Source: Methylococcales bacterium (GTDB lineage: Bacteria; Pseudomonadota; Gammaproteobacteria; Methylococcales; Methylomonadaceae). Taken from it: DNA of 41,582 bases. Below, one piece after another: positions 1 through 8,699 of this stretch. Position numbers and translations under genes: made by a program. The notes beneath the pieces are model-generated. The model saw only the letters and a list, made by a program, of their open reading frames with translations. It did not search any database and was not told the origin of the DNA. The stretch is from contig JAGLEW010000013.1 in NCBI GenBank assembly GCA_023144875.1, positions 1 through 41,582 on the forward strand. Reading direction: 5' to 3'. Within the stretch, counting starts at the first letter, position 1. The number at the start of each line of letters is the position of its first letter.

Positions 1-845
1 GCGATTAAGGCTTTTATTTCTTTCACTAAAAGCGCCACAATACGACCAAAAACATCAACGCTGTAAGCAACACTTTCTGATAATGTTTTTCCTTTAAACT
101 TTTTAGTTAAAAATAAGGCTAACAACACCCCAATGACTAAACCAATAATCATGACACCCGAGATCATCGAATCATTTTGCGGTGTTGCATTTTTCTTATC
201 ACTTGCCGCCTTCTTATCCATGAGCGCTTTTTCAGCAACCGTTGGCAATGCAGGAATACTATCACTGTAATCATCTTGGATAACATACGCACTTATCCCA
301 GGGATACTTGGTAAAGTACCACTCCCCTTACCAACGATAAGCTGTGATTTCATCCCTTTTTCCATATGTTGCGCAATATCACAATGCACAAGATAGGTTT
401 TATCACCCGAAGGTAAAATTAACGTCCCTGAAATTTTACCAGGCCCTGTCAATTCTAAATGAAACATACCTTTAGGGTATAAATACTTAGGTAGACCATG
501 CATCATCCATTGATGACGAATTTCATCATCATTAATAAAATTAATGGTTAATTTTGTACACGGTTTAACATGATATTCTTGCTTGTCAAAAGCAAACATT
601 CGCCCTGGAAATTTTTCCGCATACTTATGACCCGCATGCACCGTAATTTCTTTGCTTTCTGAAATTTCATCACAGCCCCCAGGCAACTTTTCGGTATTAT
701 TTCCCATAATCATGCCGCCATCCATATCCATCATGTGACCATCACCGTGGTCCATGAGGGAATTATGATCCTGAAAGGTTTTTGCGATCACAGGATTTGC
801 CATTACCAGCACTAATCCTACTATTGATAATAATTTAGTTATCAT
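1..845 (-). CDS. Membrane-anchored cupredoxin (type 1 copper), partial
   Basis: This gene starts at the ATG ending at 845 and runs off the left edge, leaving about 281 residues. An N-terminal signal segment (about 1-21) is followed by a His/Met-rich stretch (about 27-48, DHGDGHMMDMDGG) that could bind copper. A cupredoxin-like domain covers about 65-172, with candidate type 1 copper ligands H111 or H116, C155, H160 and M165 (HCDIAQHMEKGM). A transmembrane segment lies at about 224-247, after a polar Lys-rich linker, and a further amphipathic stretch continues to the edge. The start overlaps the stop of the multicopper oxidase by 11 bp, so the two are probably translationally coupled. A likely role is electron transfer to or from that oxidase at the periplasmic face of the membrane, which is inference. 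The exact family is not recognised. Confidence 0.75.
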   Translation of the reverse strand, partial: MITKLLSIVGLVLVMANPVIAKTFQDHNSLMDHGDGHMMDMDGGMIMGNNTEKLPGGCDEISESKEITVHAGHKYAEKFPGRMFAFDKQEYHVKPCTKLTINFINDDEIRHQWMMHGLPKYLYPKGMFHLELTGPGKISGTLILPSGDKTYLVHCDIAQHMEKGMKSQLIVGKGSGTLPSIPGISAYVIQDDYSDSIPALPTVAEKALMDKKAASDKKNATPQNDSMISGVMIIGLVIGVLLALFLTKKFKGKTLSESVAYSVDVFGRIVALLVKEIKALI

Positions 846-2577
846 TTTTTCCACCCTTCATTGATGAAAGCTGATTAAGTATTTTTTTACGATTCAAAAC
901 GACGACATAAATAAATATTCCACCAAAGATTCCCAGTAAAAGGTTTACAAAGCCATTTTCTTCATTCAAATCTGTTAATTCAGAAAATGATTTAGGCCCT
1001 TTTTCTATGATAACCGTACTCGGTGGCGGTGCTTTATAGCCTGTCGCATCCACTTCGCCCAAACTATTCCAAGGATCTGTTTTTTGCCAAACAGGCACTT
1101 TACGTTGATAAAACGCTTTCGTAAACGCATCGCCCACGCCTTCACCTACCGTTTTTGGCAAGCCCATTTCATTCAAATATTTTTTATACACAATCGCGCT
1201 GATGTTACCACCAGGGTTCATACCATCGGTCGCAATCCCTTTTTCTCTATGATCGTGAAAAATCCAAATACCTTCGCCATAACTGTGCAAACCATCATCA
1301 ACCGTACTAATTTTTAAATCATTACGTTGCGCAGGGGCAATATCATAAATATCGCGCATGATTTGGGCGCTCGGATTATGTTCTACGCCATCATAATGCG
1401 TAATAGTCGCCTTATGCCCGTGTGTATGCATCGCCAAGGTTTCCCCCGTACTATTAAACATCCTAAGCTTAATGTTTTTATTCGGCTCCGTCACCACCAA
1501 CGATTCACGTAAAGTATAAGGAAATGAGCGACCATTGAGGGTAAAATAATCTTCGGTTGCATCACCATTGCGATACTCTCGATTCATTCTCTTGGCAATT
1601 AAACGTGGGTCATTATACTCTTGAATCACGCTGTGTAATTCTTTATCCATGCCATGATAATGTAAATCATATTCACTGTCATAATCCTCTAAAATTGCTT
1701 TAGAAGGATGGCGAACTTGTCCCGCCCCCACATTAAACGTTTGCACCCAGTTATTAGGTCGATTTTCTTCCACCACAAACATGCCCACCAAACCCATCGC
1801 TAAATGAATATGCGTTTGCACATGACAATGATAAACAAAACTTCCTGTCGCACGCGGGCGAATTTCATAAGTCTTACTTTGCCCAGGCATTACAAATTTA
1901 TCACTGGTGACAGGAACGCCATCATTCCCCTCACCCGCACTATCCACAAAAGGATGATCTACCCCATGTAAATGAATGGTATGCGGAAAATAATGACTGT
2001 TTTCTAATTGAATCCAAACCGTATCGCCTTGTTCCACCCGAATAACAGGGGATGGCGCTCTTAATAAGGGGTTCGCATCAATTCCTGCAAAACTACTGGT
2101 TGACATACCTCGTGTTTTAGGCGCAAAAACCCACATTCCTGGTTGTACACCAGGTGCAATATCAAAGGTAGGTACAACGCCTGCGAAATCAGGTGAGTGA
2201 CCATTTAACTCAATCACTTCCAATTTAATAATAATTAAATCAGGATCACCATCACCATCCATATCATTTTTTTTGATAATCGCATCAGCAGCAAAACCTG
2301 AATTCATCAATGTTTCCATTGAAATATTATTCGTCCCTTTGACTTGCGCCGCAATATCAGATGGATTATCAGGTTCACAACGCAAAGACTCCTGCATCGC
2401 TACCCCTTCAATATTTTGCGCTTTTCGCCATTCAGGATTTTTATTCTCACAAATGGTTTCAACTTTACCCACATCCACTTCAACCGATTTCGGTAAGATA
2501 CCAGTAGTCGCCACTGTCAAAAGTGGGGCGGCAAGCATTGCGACTCCAAAAAAATTTATTAAAGGATTTTTTCGCAT
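835..2577 (-). CDS. Two-domain multicopper oxidase, exported and C-terminally anchored
   Basis: A 580-residue protein with an N-terminal signal (about 1-26) and a C-terminal transmembrane helix (about 543-561) followed by a basic tail. Cupredoxin domain 1 carries HTIHLHG (H202, H204) and HCHVQTHIHLAM (H250, C251, H252, H256, M261), a full type 1 site plus trinuclear-cluster ligands. Domain 2 carries HTHGH (H384, H386) and HDH (441-443), so all four His-x-His pairs of the trinuclear centre are present. The type 1 cysteine of domain 2 is replaced by D442. This matches two-domain oxidases with type 1 copper only in domain 1, as described for a Nitrosomonas europaea enzyme. Before domain 1 is an acidic loop (105-113, DMDGDGDPD) like an EF-hand calcium site. 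Such enzymes couple oxidation of a substrate or metal to O2 reduction; the substrate here is unknown. A weak AAGG precedes the ATG. Confidence 0.9.
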   Translation of the reverse strand: MRKNPLINFFGVAMLAAPLLTVATTGILPKSVEVDVGKVETICENKNPEWRKAQNIEGVAMQESLRCEPDNPSDIAAQVKGTNNISMETLMNSGFAADAIIKKNDMDGDGDPDLIIIKLEVIELNGHSPDFAGVVPTFDIAPGVQPGMWVFAPKTRGMSTSSFAGIDANPLLRAPSPVIRVEQGDTVWIQLENSHYFPHTIHLHGVDHPFVDSAGEGNDGVPVTSDKFVMPGQSKTYEIRPRATGSFVYHCHVQTHIHLAMGLVGMFVVEENRPNNWVQTFNVGAGQVRHPSKAILEDYDSEYDLHYHGMDKELHSVIQEYNDPRLIAKRMNREYRNGDATEDYFTLNGRSFPYTLRESLVVTEPNKNIKLRMFNSTGETLAMHTHGHKATITHYDGVEHNPSAQIMRDIYDIAPAQRNDLKISTVDDGLHSYGEGIWIFHDHREKGIATDGMNPGGNISAIVYKKYLNEMGLPKTVGEGVGDAFTKAFYQRKVPVWQKTDPWNSLGEVDATGYKAPPPSTVIIEKGPKSFSELTDLNEENGFVNLLLGIFGGIFIYVVVLNRKKILNQLSSMKGGKNDN

Positions 2578-2624
2578 TTTTTTACCTTAATTTTTAATTT
2601 TAAACGCTTGATCATCACTATTTA

Positions 2625-3215
2625 TTATTCTTTCACTTTACCTAATAAATCATCAATTTTTTGTTTAAAACCAGCGTGTGATAAGTAAGCCACATAAATA
2701 CCAGCAAAAAGAAACAAGAGATATAAAAGAATATCACCCAGCGTAGTTGCCTGACCAGCACCTGCTCTAAATGCCATATGAGCATCTAACCGTTCGCCAG
2801 TAGCAGGCTCTAACGTAATATGAATTAAGTAATCTCCAGCTTCAGGAACCCCTTCTTTTAAGCCTAAAACAACCGTACCCGATTTATGTTGCTTTGGTTC
2901 TTGCTTAAAGATAGTAGTACCCTCTGGCTCTTTGGTGACTTCAAAAGAAACCTTCATATTACGATAACGAATATCTTGATAATCAAAAACCAATTGAATC
3001 ATAGAATCTGCACTTGGAATATTGCCGCAAAACTCTTCGCCAGGATAGGACTTTGGCTGATAAGCGGTGTAATGAATCCAATGCCCAGGCTCTAGTTCAA
3101 ACTTACATTGATCTGTATCCGTCCCTGCTGCACCCCCATGTGCAAATACTGCAGAAGAAAAAAACAAACTCACTAAAATGAAGAAAAATTTATTTAATAT
3201 TTTTATTTTGTTCAT
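2625..3215 (-). CDS. Exported single-pass protein of unknown function, first gene of the copper cluster
   Basis: A 196-residue protein not assigned to a family. A signal peptide (about 1-25) ends in AVFA, so the mature protein would start HGGAAG. A free amino-terminal His is a copper ligand in some periplasmic copper proteins such as CopC and PmoB; applying this here is inference. Two cysteines (about 37 and 62) could form a disulfide. The middle is predicted beta-rich by eye, and a transmembrane helix covers about 160-180 (GDILLYLLFLFAGIYVAYL) before a short Lys-rich tail. A good GGAAGG ribosome site precedes the ATG. The gene is 47 bp upstream of the multicopper oxidase on the same strand and is probably the promoter-proximal gene, which suggests a partner, chaperone or membrane tether for the oxidase. 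Confidence 0.75.
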   Translation of the reverse strand: MNKIKILNKFFFILVSLFFSSAVFAHGGAAGTDTDQCKFELEPGHWIHYTAYQPKSYPGEEFCGNIPSADSMIQLVFDYQDIRYRNMKVSFEVTKEPEGTTIFKQEPKQHKSGTVVLGLKEGVPEAGDYLIHITLEPATGERLDAHMAFRAGAGQATTLGDILLYLLFLFAGIYVAYLSHAGFKQKIDDLLGKVKE

Positions 3216-3357
3216 ATATACCTTCCAAAAAGTTATTTAGTATTGTAATTATTTTATTGTTATTTTTAGCGACTGATAATATGTATTAACGTTCTAGCAA
3301 GTCCCCAAAAGACACCCGACTGTAGCATAATACCCTTTAAAAATAAAGGTCACGGCA

Positions 3358-3386
3358 TTGACCAAAAACTTAATTTTTGATTAAAT
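3358..3386 (+). promoter_or_regulatory. Candidate sigma-70 promoter of pgi
   Basis: TTGACC (3358-3363) and TTAAAT (3381-3386) are separated by 17 bp and lie about 95 bp upstream of pgi. TATATT at about 3395 is an alternative -10 element. The -35 element overlaps an inverted repeat GGTCA-N6-TGACC (3348-3363) that could be an operator. Assigned by eye only. Confidence 0.35.
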
Positions 3387-3480
3387 AAACCGATCTATAT
3401 TAGAACATAATAATACAGTTATTGCTATCCTTTCCTGCATTTCGTAGACTGCATAGTATTTATAATTATTTGAGGAAAAA

Positions 3481-5112
3481 ATGTCCGCCTTACTCAATTC
3501 CGCAGAATGGAAAGCCATTCAAGCTCATCACCAAGAAATCGTCCCCGTTCCACTTCGAAAATTATTTTCATCCGACCCTAGACGCTTTCATAACTATTCA
3601 CTCCATTTCAATGACATCCTGTTTGATTATTCCAAAAATTTAATCAACGATAAAACTTTACCCTTATTATTTGATCTTGCAAGAGCGGTAAAATTAGAAG
3701 AAAAACGGGATGCCATGTTTTCAGGAGAAATCATCAATACTACGGAGTCCCGAGCCGTATTACATACCGCTTTACGAAAACGAGATTCCAGTGCTGTTTA
3801 TTTCGATCATCAAGACGTGATGCCAAAAATAAAAGCCACCTTATCAAAAATGCGTCATTTCTGTGACGACATCCACTCAGGAAACTGGAAAGGTTATAGT
3901 GGTAAAAGAATTACAGATATTGTTAATATTGGAATTGGCGGCTCCGATTTAGGGCCTAAAATGGTTTCTACTGCATTAACGCCATACGCTCAAGCAAACC
4001 TAAAAGCGCATTTCATTTCCAATGCCGATCAATCTCATCTCATTAATGCCCTCGTTACTCTAAACCCCGAAACAACGCTCTTTATCATCGCATCTAAAAC
4101 ATTTAGCACTCTCGAAACCATGACCAATGCAAATTCTGCAAAACATTGGTTTATGCAGCAAGCCCCTGATAAGGCCGCCATTAAAAAACACTTCATTGCC
4201 ATTTCTACCCACGCCGAAAATGTGACTGATTTTGGTATTGATAAAGCCAATATGTTTGAATTTTGGGATTGGGTCGGTGGGCGTTATTCATTATGGTCAA
4301 GTATTGGCTTATCCATCGCCCTTTACATTGGTATGGATAACTTTGAAGCCCTTTTAGAAGGCGCATTTGAAGTCGATCAACATTTTCACAACACACCACT
4401 CGAAGAAAATATTCCCGTAGTCATGGCCTTATTGGGTATTTGGTATAACAATTTTTTTGATGCACAAACCCAAGTCATCCTGCCTTACGCGCAAGACCTC
4501 GATTTCTTTGCCGATTATTTCCAACAAGGCGATATGGAAAGTAATGGTAAAAATACCGATTTTGATGGAAATCAAGTTGATTACAGCACAGGGCCTATTA
4601 TTTGGGGGCAACCAGGGACGAATGGACAACATGCTTTTTATCAATTAATGCATCAAGGGACTAAACTCATTCCCTGCGATTTTTTAGCACCTGCTCAAAG
4701 TCATCATGATCTCCCTGAACATCACGATATTTTAATTTCTAATTTCCTCGCACAACCTGAAGCCCTAATGCACGGAAAAAATGCGATCGAAGTAGAAAAA
4801 GACTTACAAAACAATAAGAAAGCAACTAAAGTATTAATTTCATCTAAAGTTTGCGTCGGCAATAAACCATCGAATAGTTTTCTTTTTAAAAAATTAACCC
4901 CGAAAACCTTAGGCTCGTTAATTGCGTTTTATGAGCACAAAATTTTCACCCAAGGCATCATCTGGAACATTAATTCTTTTGATCAAATGGGTGTTGAACT
5001 AGGGAAAGTACTGGCAAAAGTTATTTTACCTGAACTAAAAAATGATAAAATCATTGCTAGTCATGATAGTTCAACCAATGGGCTCATTAATGCGTACAAA
5101 CAGCTACGTTAA
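3481..5112 (+). CDS. pgi: Glucose-6-phosphate isomerase
   Basis: A 543-residue cytoplasmic enzyme that interconverts glucose 6-phosphate and fructose 6-phosphate in glycolysis and gluconeogenesis. The sugar-isomerase signature IGIGGSDLGP, the SKTFSTLET phosphate-binding segment, and WGQPGTNGQHAFYQLMHQGT with its catalytic-region Glu and His neighbours are all present, and length matches the roughly 550 residues of the gammaproteobacterial family. The start is supported by TGAGGA just upstream of the ATG. It reads away from the copper cluster across a 265-bp intergenic region, and the mltF start lies 16 bp after its stop, so the two may be cotranscribed. Confidence 0.97.
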   Translation: MSALLNSAEWKAIQAHHQEIVPVPLRKLFSSDPRRFHNYSLHFNDILFDYSKNLINDKTLPLLFDLARAVKLEEKRDAMFSGEIINTTESRAVLHTALRKRDSSAVYFDHQDVMPKIKATLSKMRHFCDDIHSGNWKGYSGKRITDIVNIGIGGSDLGPKMVSTALTPYAQANLKAHFISNADQSHLINALVTLNPETTLFIIASKTFSTLETMTNANSAKHWFMQQAPDKAAIKKHFIAISTHAENVTDFGIDKANMFEFWDWVGGRYSLWSSIGLSIALYIGMDNFEALLEGAFEVDQHFHNTPLEENIPVVMALLGIWYNNFFDAQTQVILPYAQDLDFFADYFQQGDMESNGKNTDFDGNQVDYSTGPIIWGQPGTNGQHAFYQLMHQGTKLIPCDFLAPAQSHHDLPEHHDILISNFLAQPEALMHGKNAIEVEKDLQNNKKATKVLISSKVCVGNKPSNSFLFKKLTPKTLGSLIAFYEHKIFTQGIIWNINSFDQMGVELGKVLAKVILPELKNDKIIASHDSSTNGLINAYKQLR

Positions 5113-5128
5113 TTTTTTACACTATAAA

Positions 5129-6598
5129 ATGATGCACTACCTCATCGTTTTAATAGGGTCATTGTCTTTAATTACTTGTGATAATTTCGATCTATTATCA
5201 CAACCTTCTAAATTAGAAAAAATAAAAAAAGAAGGCATTTTACACGTTGCAACGCGTGTTGATCCAACCACCTACTACCCATTGCCTGATGGCAGTCATA
5301 GTGGTTTAGAATACGACTTAGTAATGTTATTTGCCCAACAATTAGGGGTCAAAGTTACCTTTCAAGTGCCTGATAAATTTGAAACCATCCTTAAAAATAC
5401 GCGTGAGGGTACCATTGATATTGCCGCATCAGGGCTTACCATTACTGAAAAACGTCAAAAAACACTTCGTTTTGCACCGTCTTATCATACCGTTACTGAA
5501 CAAATTATTTATAGCACTAAAAAACCTAAATCCATTACCGATTTAACCACAGGTATTTTAGAAGTAACCTCGGGTACCAGTCATGCAGATAGCTTAAAAA
5601 AATTACAAGACAGCTCGCATCCTCAATTAAGTTGGATCAGTAATAAAAATCTTGATACCAATCAATTACTGGATTTAGTCAGTGATGGCCTGATTGATTA
5701 TACGGTTGCTGATTCCAACCAAGTCATCCTCATGCGCCGATTTTATCCTGAATTAAATATTGCCTTTAATATTTCTGATCCTAAATCATTAGCGTGGGCG
5801 CTCCCTCAATCTGACGATAACAGCTTGTACCAAGAAGTCACTGAGTTTTTTCAGCGTATTAAAAAAGATGGAACCCTCGCACAATTAATTGAACGTCATT
5901 ATGGTCATGCTGAAAAACTTACCTACATGGATAAATTAAAATTTTATCGCCGCCAATATACTCGACTTCCAGAATATAAGTCTTATTTTGTCGAAAATGC
6001 AGAAAAATATAATTTAGACTGGCGTTTATTAGCGGCTATAGGCTATCAAGAATCACATTGGGAAGCATCCGCCATCTCTCCGACAGGCGTAAAAGGCATT
6101 ATGATGTTAACCAATGAAACGGCAAAAGATTTAGGTGTCACCAATCGAACCGATCCAAAACAAAGTATTGATGGCGGCGTGTTATATTTTCACCAACGGT
6201 TAGGAAAATTTGATGATGATATCAAAGAACCTGACCGAACATGGTTCGCCCTCGCCTCTTATAATATTGGTCTAGGACATTTACAAGACGCACGAAGGCT
6301 CGCCCGTAAACAGGGTGAAAATGCTAATAAATGGATTGATGTTCGAAAATTTTTACTCAAACTTTCAGAAGAGTCATGGCACAGCCAAACCCGATATGGT
6401 AAAGCGCGAGGTGGTGAATCCGTTGTTTATGTTGAAAATATTCGAAATTACTATGACCTTCTAATTTGGCAAAATCAACGCAAAGAAGAGCAAAAACAAG
6501 CGCATTTAAAAATCAACCAAATCAACTTTATGGATAAAATTTTTAAAAATTATCTTTCCTTTGGCTCTTTAAAATTTAGTCCTGAAAACGAAACCTAA
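5129..6598 (+). CDS. mltF: Membrane-bound lytic murein transglycosylase F
   Basis: About 489 residues from the ATG at 5129 (a second ATG follows at 5132). The start is chosen because it gives a proper lipoprotein signal, MMHYLIVLIGSLSLITC, with lipobox LITC; an upstream in-frame ATG at 5042 lies inside pgi. The N-terminal half is a family 3 solute-binding-like domain (about 30-260). The C-terminal half is an SLT lytic transglycosylase domain containing the catalytic Glu in YQESHW, then GVKGIMMLT and LASYNIGLGHLQDA. MltF cleaves peptidoglycan strands to 1,6-anhydro-muropeptides at the outer membrane, and its solute-binding domain regulates activity in characterised homologues. It follows pgi closely. 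Confidence 0.93.
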   Translation: MMHYLIVLIGSLSLITCDNFDLLSQPSKLEKIKKEGILHVATRVDPTTYYPLPDGSHSGLEYDLVMLFAQQLGVKVTFQVPDKFETILKNTREGTIDIAASGLTITEKRQKTLRFAPSYHTVTEQIIYSTKKPKSITDLTTGILEVTSGTSHADSLKKLQDSSHPQLSWISNKNLDTNQLLDLVSDGLIDYTVADSNQVILMRRFYPELNIAFNISDPKSLAWALPQSDDNSLYQEVTEFFQRIKKDGTLAQLIERHYGHAEKLTYMDKLKFYRRQYTRLPEYKSYFVENAEKYNLDWRLLAAIGYQESHWEASAISPTGVKGIMMLTNETAKDLGVTNRTDPKQSIDGGVLYFHQRLGKFDDDIKEPDRTWFALASYNIGLGHLQDARRLARKQGENANKWIDVRKFLLKLSEESWHSQTRYGKARGGESVVYVENIRNYYDLLIWQNQRKEEQKQAHLKINQINFMDKIFKNYLSFGSLKFSPENET

Positions 6599-6676
6599 GT
6601 TAGAGCTATAACACACTATTAAACCCTATTGAGCCTACACTGGCTTATCATTTTTTCATACCATGAGAACCCTTGC

Positions 6677-7981
6677 ATGAGTTTTACCCAGCTAAATTTA
6701 TCACCCCTTATTCTAAAAGCCATTGAAGAACAAGGCTATAAACAACCAACCCCCATCCAATCTCAAGCTATTCCCCCTATCCTTCAAGGCCGCGATATTA
6801 TGGCCGCCGCACAAACAGGTACAGGAAAAACAGCAGGCTTTACCCTCCCTTTATTACAACACCTTTCAGCAGGGGAGCGTGCGCATTCCAATCAAGTACG
6901 GGCATTAATTTTAACGCCAACCAGAGAACTAGCTGCCCAAATTGAAACCAGTATTAACCAATATGGAAAATATTTACCGCTGCGTTCCACGGTGGTTTTT
7001 GGGGGGGTAAAAATAAACCCACAAATGATGCGTTTACGACAAGGCGTTGATATTTTAGTGGCTACTCCAGGGCGTTTATTGGATTTATATCAACAAAATG
7101 CAGTTAAATTTAAGCAACTTGAAATCCTAGTATTGGATGAAGCGGATCGAATGCTGGACATGGGATTTATTCATGATATTCGTAAAATATTGGGGTTCTT
7201 ACCTAAACAACGACAAAACCTTTTATTTTCAGCCACTTTTTCAAATGAGGTTAAGCAACTAGCGAAAGGATTAATTAACAACCCTGTTGAAATTACGATT
7301 AATCCAAAAGAAACCACCGTCAACAGCGTCAAACAATGGATTTACCCTGTTGATAAAAAGCAAAAAACTGATTTACTGATTCATTTAATTCAAGAACATC
7401 AATGGTCACAGGTATTAGTGTTTAGTCGTACGAAACATGGCGCCAATAAATTAGCCCGTCTTTTAGACAAAGCAAACATTAAAACCGCGGCAATTCATGG
7501 TAACAAAAGTCAAAGCGCTCGCACAAAAGCCCTTGCTGATTTTAAAAATGGCATCACTCAAGTATTGGTCGCGACCGATATTGCCGCTCGTGGTTTAGAC
7601 ATTGATCAATTGCCTCATGTCGTAAATTTTGATTTGCCTAATGTACCCGAGGATTATGTACATCGAATTGGGCGGACAGGGCGAGCAGGTTCCACAGGGG
7701 AAGCGGTTTCTTTGGTCTGTGCCGATGAATCAAAACAATTACGTGACATTGAGCGCTTAATTAAAACCTTGCTCACTCGACAATTAATAGATGGTTTTGA
7801 ACCTGTTCATTCTTTACCTGAATCAAAATTAGATTTACGTCCGCATCGACCTAAAAAACCCAAAAAAGCAAAAGTAGCGCATCGAGATGGACAGCGTCGC
7901 CCCAATGGCAGTGGTAAACCCAAAAGTAATTCAGGTAAAAAAAATTGGTCCCGCAATAAATCACACAGTCAAAAAGCCTAA
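6677..7981 (+). CDS. rhlE: DEAD-box ATP-dependent RNA helicase, RhlE type
   Basis: About 434 residues from the ATG at 6677, chosen because the conserved family start MSFTQLNLSP begins there; a longer in-frame start at 6629 adds an unconserved leader. All DEAD-box motifs are visible: Q motif (PTPIQSQAIP), AAQTGTGKT, PTRELA, TPGRLL, DEAD, SAT, ARGLDI and HRIGRTGRAG. The C-terminal tail (about 385-434) is rich in Lys, Arg and Ser, a feature of RhlE-like helicases and probably an RNA-binding extension. The role is remodelling of RNA in ribosome assembly or decay. The stop overlaps by 4 bp the stop of the converging DUF2809 gene. Confidence 0.93.
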   Translation: MSFTQLNLSPLILKAIEEQGYKQPTPIQSQAIPPILQGRDIMAAAQTGTGKTAGFTLPLLQHLSAGERAHSNQVRALILTPTRELAAQIETSINQYGKYLPLRSTVVFGGVKINPQMMRLRQGVDILVATPGRLLDLYQQNAVKFKQLEILVLDEADRMLDMGFIHDIRKILGFLPKQRQNLLFSATFSNEVKQLAKGLINNPVEITINPKETTVNSVKQWIYPVDKKQKTDLLIHLIQEHQWSQVLVFSRTKHGANKLARLLDKANIKTAAIHGNKSQSARTKALADFKNGITQVLVATDIAARGLDIDQLPHVVNFDLPNVPEDYVHRIGRTGRAGSTGEAVSLVCADESKQLRDIERLIKTLLTRQLIDGFEPVHSLPESKLDLRPHRPKKPKKAKVAHRDGQRRPNGSGKPKSNSGKKNWSRNKSHSQKA

Positions 7982-8355
7982 GATTTAGGCATCCATTTAT
8001 CAACAATGACCGCAAAAAAAAGACCAAAGGTATAAGCCACAATATCTGACCATAAAAATGCAAAGCCTAATATCAGTGAAAAAAGTTTAATAGAACGTAA
8101 ATAATCCAGCCATTGTGGATGAAATAACTGTGAAATTTCAATTAAATAAACCGTTATGATTGAAATAATAAAGGCTTTTTTCGCTTTTAAATTAAAAACA
8201 AGGCAATACATGAAAAAGATTAACATTGCCCATAAAAAATCCCCTGCATACATCACATACCAATTTGGTAATTGATTTGAAATGGTTCTTGACGCTAACC
8301 CCATTGCAATCAGTATCATTAATAGCGGTAAGTAAAACTTTAAAGGTCGTTTCAT
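7978..8355 (-). CDS. DUF2809 family small integral membrane protein
   Basis: A 125-residue, almost entirely hydrophobic protein with about four predicted membrane helices. The family pattern is visible: a Gly-Asp-Phe-Leu-Trp-Ala segment in the second helix (YAGDFLWAMLIFF), an IEISQLF segment followed by the WLDYLRS loop, and a GFAFLWSDIVAYTFG segment at the end. DUF2809 proteins have no known function. It converges on rhlE with a 4-bp tail-to-tail overlap. No distinct promoter was recognised in the sequence upstream of its start at 8355. Confidence 0.75.
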   Translation of the reverse strand: MKRPLKFYLPLLMILIAMGLASRTISNQLPNWYVMYAGDFLWAMLIFFMYCLVFNLKAKKAFIISIITVYLIEISQLFHPQWLDYLRSIKLFSLILGFAFLWSDIVAYTFGLFFAVIVDKWMPKS

Positions 8356-8379
8356 TATTTTTAGTAAAGTGTCTTTTCT

Positions 8380-8481
8380 AGTCCTCGGCGAGTCGTTATA
8401 CTCCGCTTACAAATGTACGCTAAGTTAAACGCTTCTACAAGAGGACTTTCTCTCATAGCTTATGCCAATACTGGGCGTACA
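8380..8481. other. Structured intergenic stretch with two interlocked inverted repeats
   Basis: Part of the only stretch over 300 bp without a confident gene (8356-8751). AGTCCTC (8380-8386) is complementary to GAGGACT (8441-8447), and TGTACGC (8414-8420) to GCGTACA (8475-8481). The repeats interlock, giving an H-type pseudoknot topology if transcribed. An extra imperfect hairpin (GCGAGT 8388-8393 against ACTCCGC 8400-8406) sits inside. The stretch is visibly richer in G+C than its flanks. It may be a small structured RNA, a leader of the peptide frame that follows, or a remnant of a mobile element end. No terminal repeats or transposase fragment could be shown. Confidence 0.3.
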
Positions 8482-8542
8482 TCAAGCACCTACTCTTGTG
8501 ACAAATTACTCAGTCGTTAACATTGAAATTGTGAGAAATAAT

Positions 8543-8656
8543 ATGATAAAAATATTAGCCATTGTAAGTCTATTTTTTATAACAACAACAGTGTATTCAG
8601 CAGAATATCGTGCAACTAATAATGATAATTATATGTTAACCGTTGAAATTAAATAG
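8543..8656 (+). CDS. Possible small secreted peptide
   Basis: A 37-codon frame starting at the ATG at 8543, preceded by GTGAGAAA, a plausible ribosome site. The product has a Lys near the start, a hydrophobic core (ILAIVSLFFITTTV) and a YSA-like signal peptidase site, leaving a mature peptide of about 17 residues. The same frame can be extended upstream to 8462, but the upstream part does not look coding. It could be a real small exported peptide, or the surviving start of a decayed exported protein gene. No homologue is recognised. Confidence 0.3.
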   Translation: MIKILAIVSLFFITTTVYSAEYRATNNDNYMLTVEIK

Positions 8657-8699
8657 ATTTTAAACCGCGATTTTTATTTTCCAATAAACATAATCGCAT

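Noticed and set aside
5042..5128. Longer mltF start inside pgi
   Set aside because: It buries the lipoprotein signal; the ATG at 5129 puts the lipobox at the right distance.
8356..8542. TnpB or IS200/IS605 remnant
   Set aside because: The look of the stretch suggested it, but no translated fragment in any frame resembles a transposase and no end motif could be fixed.
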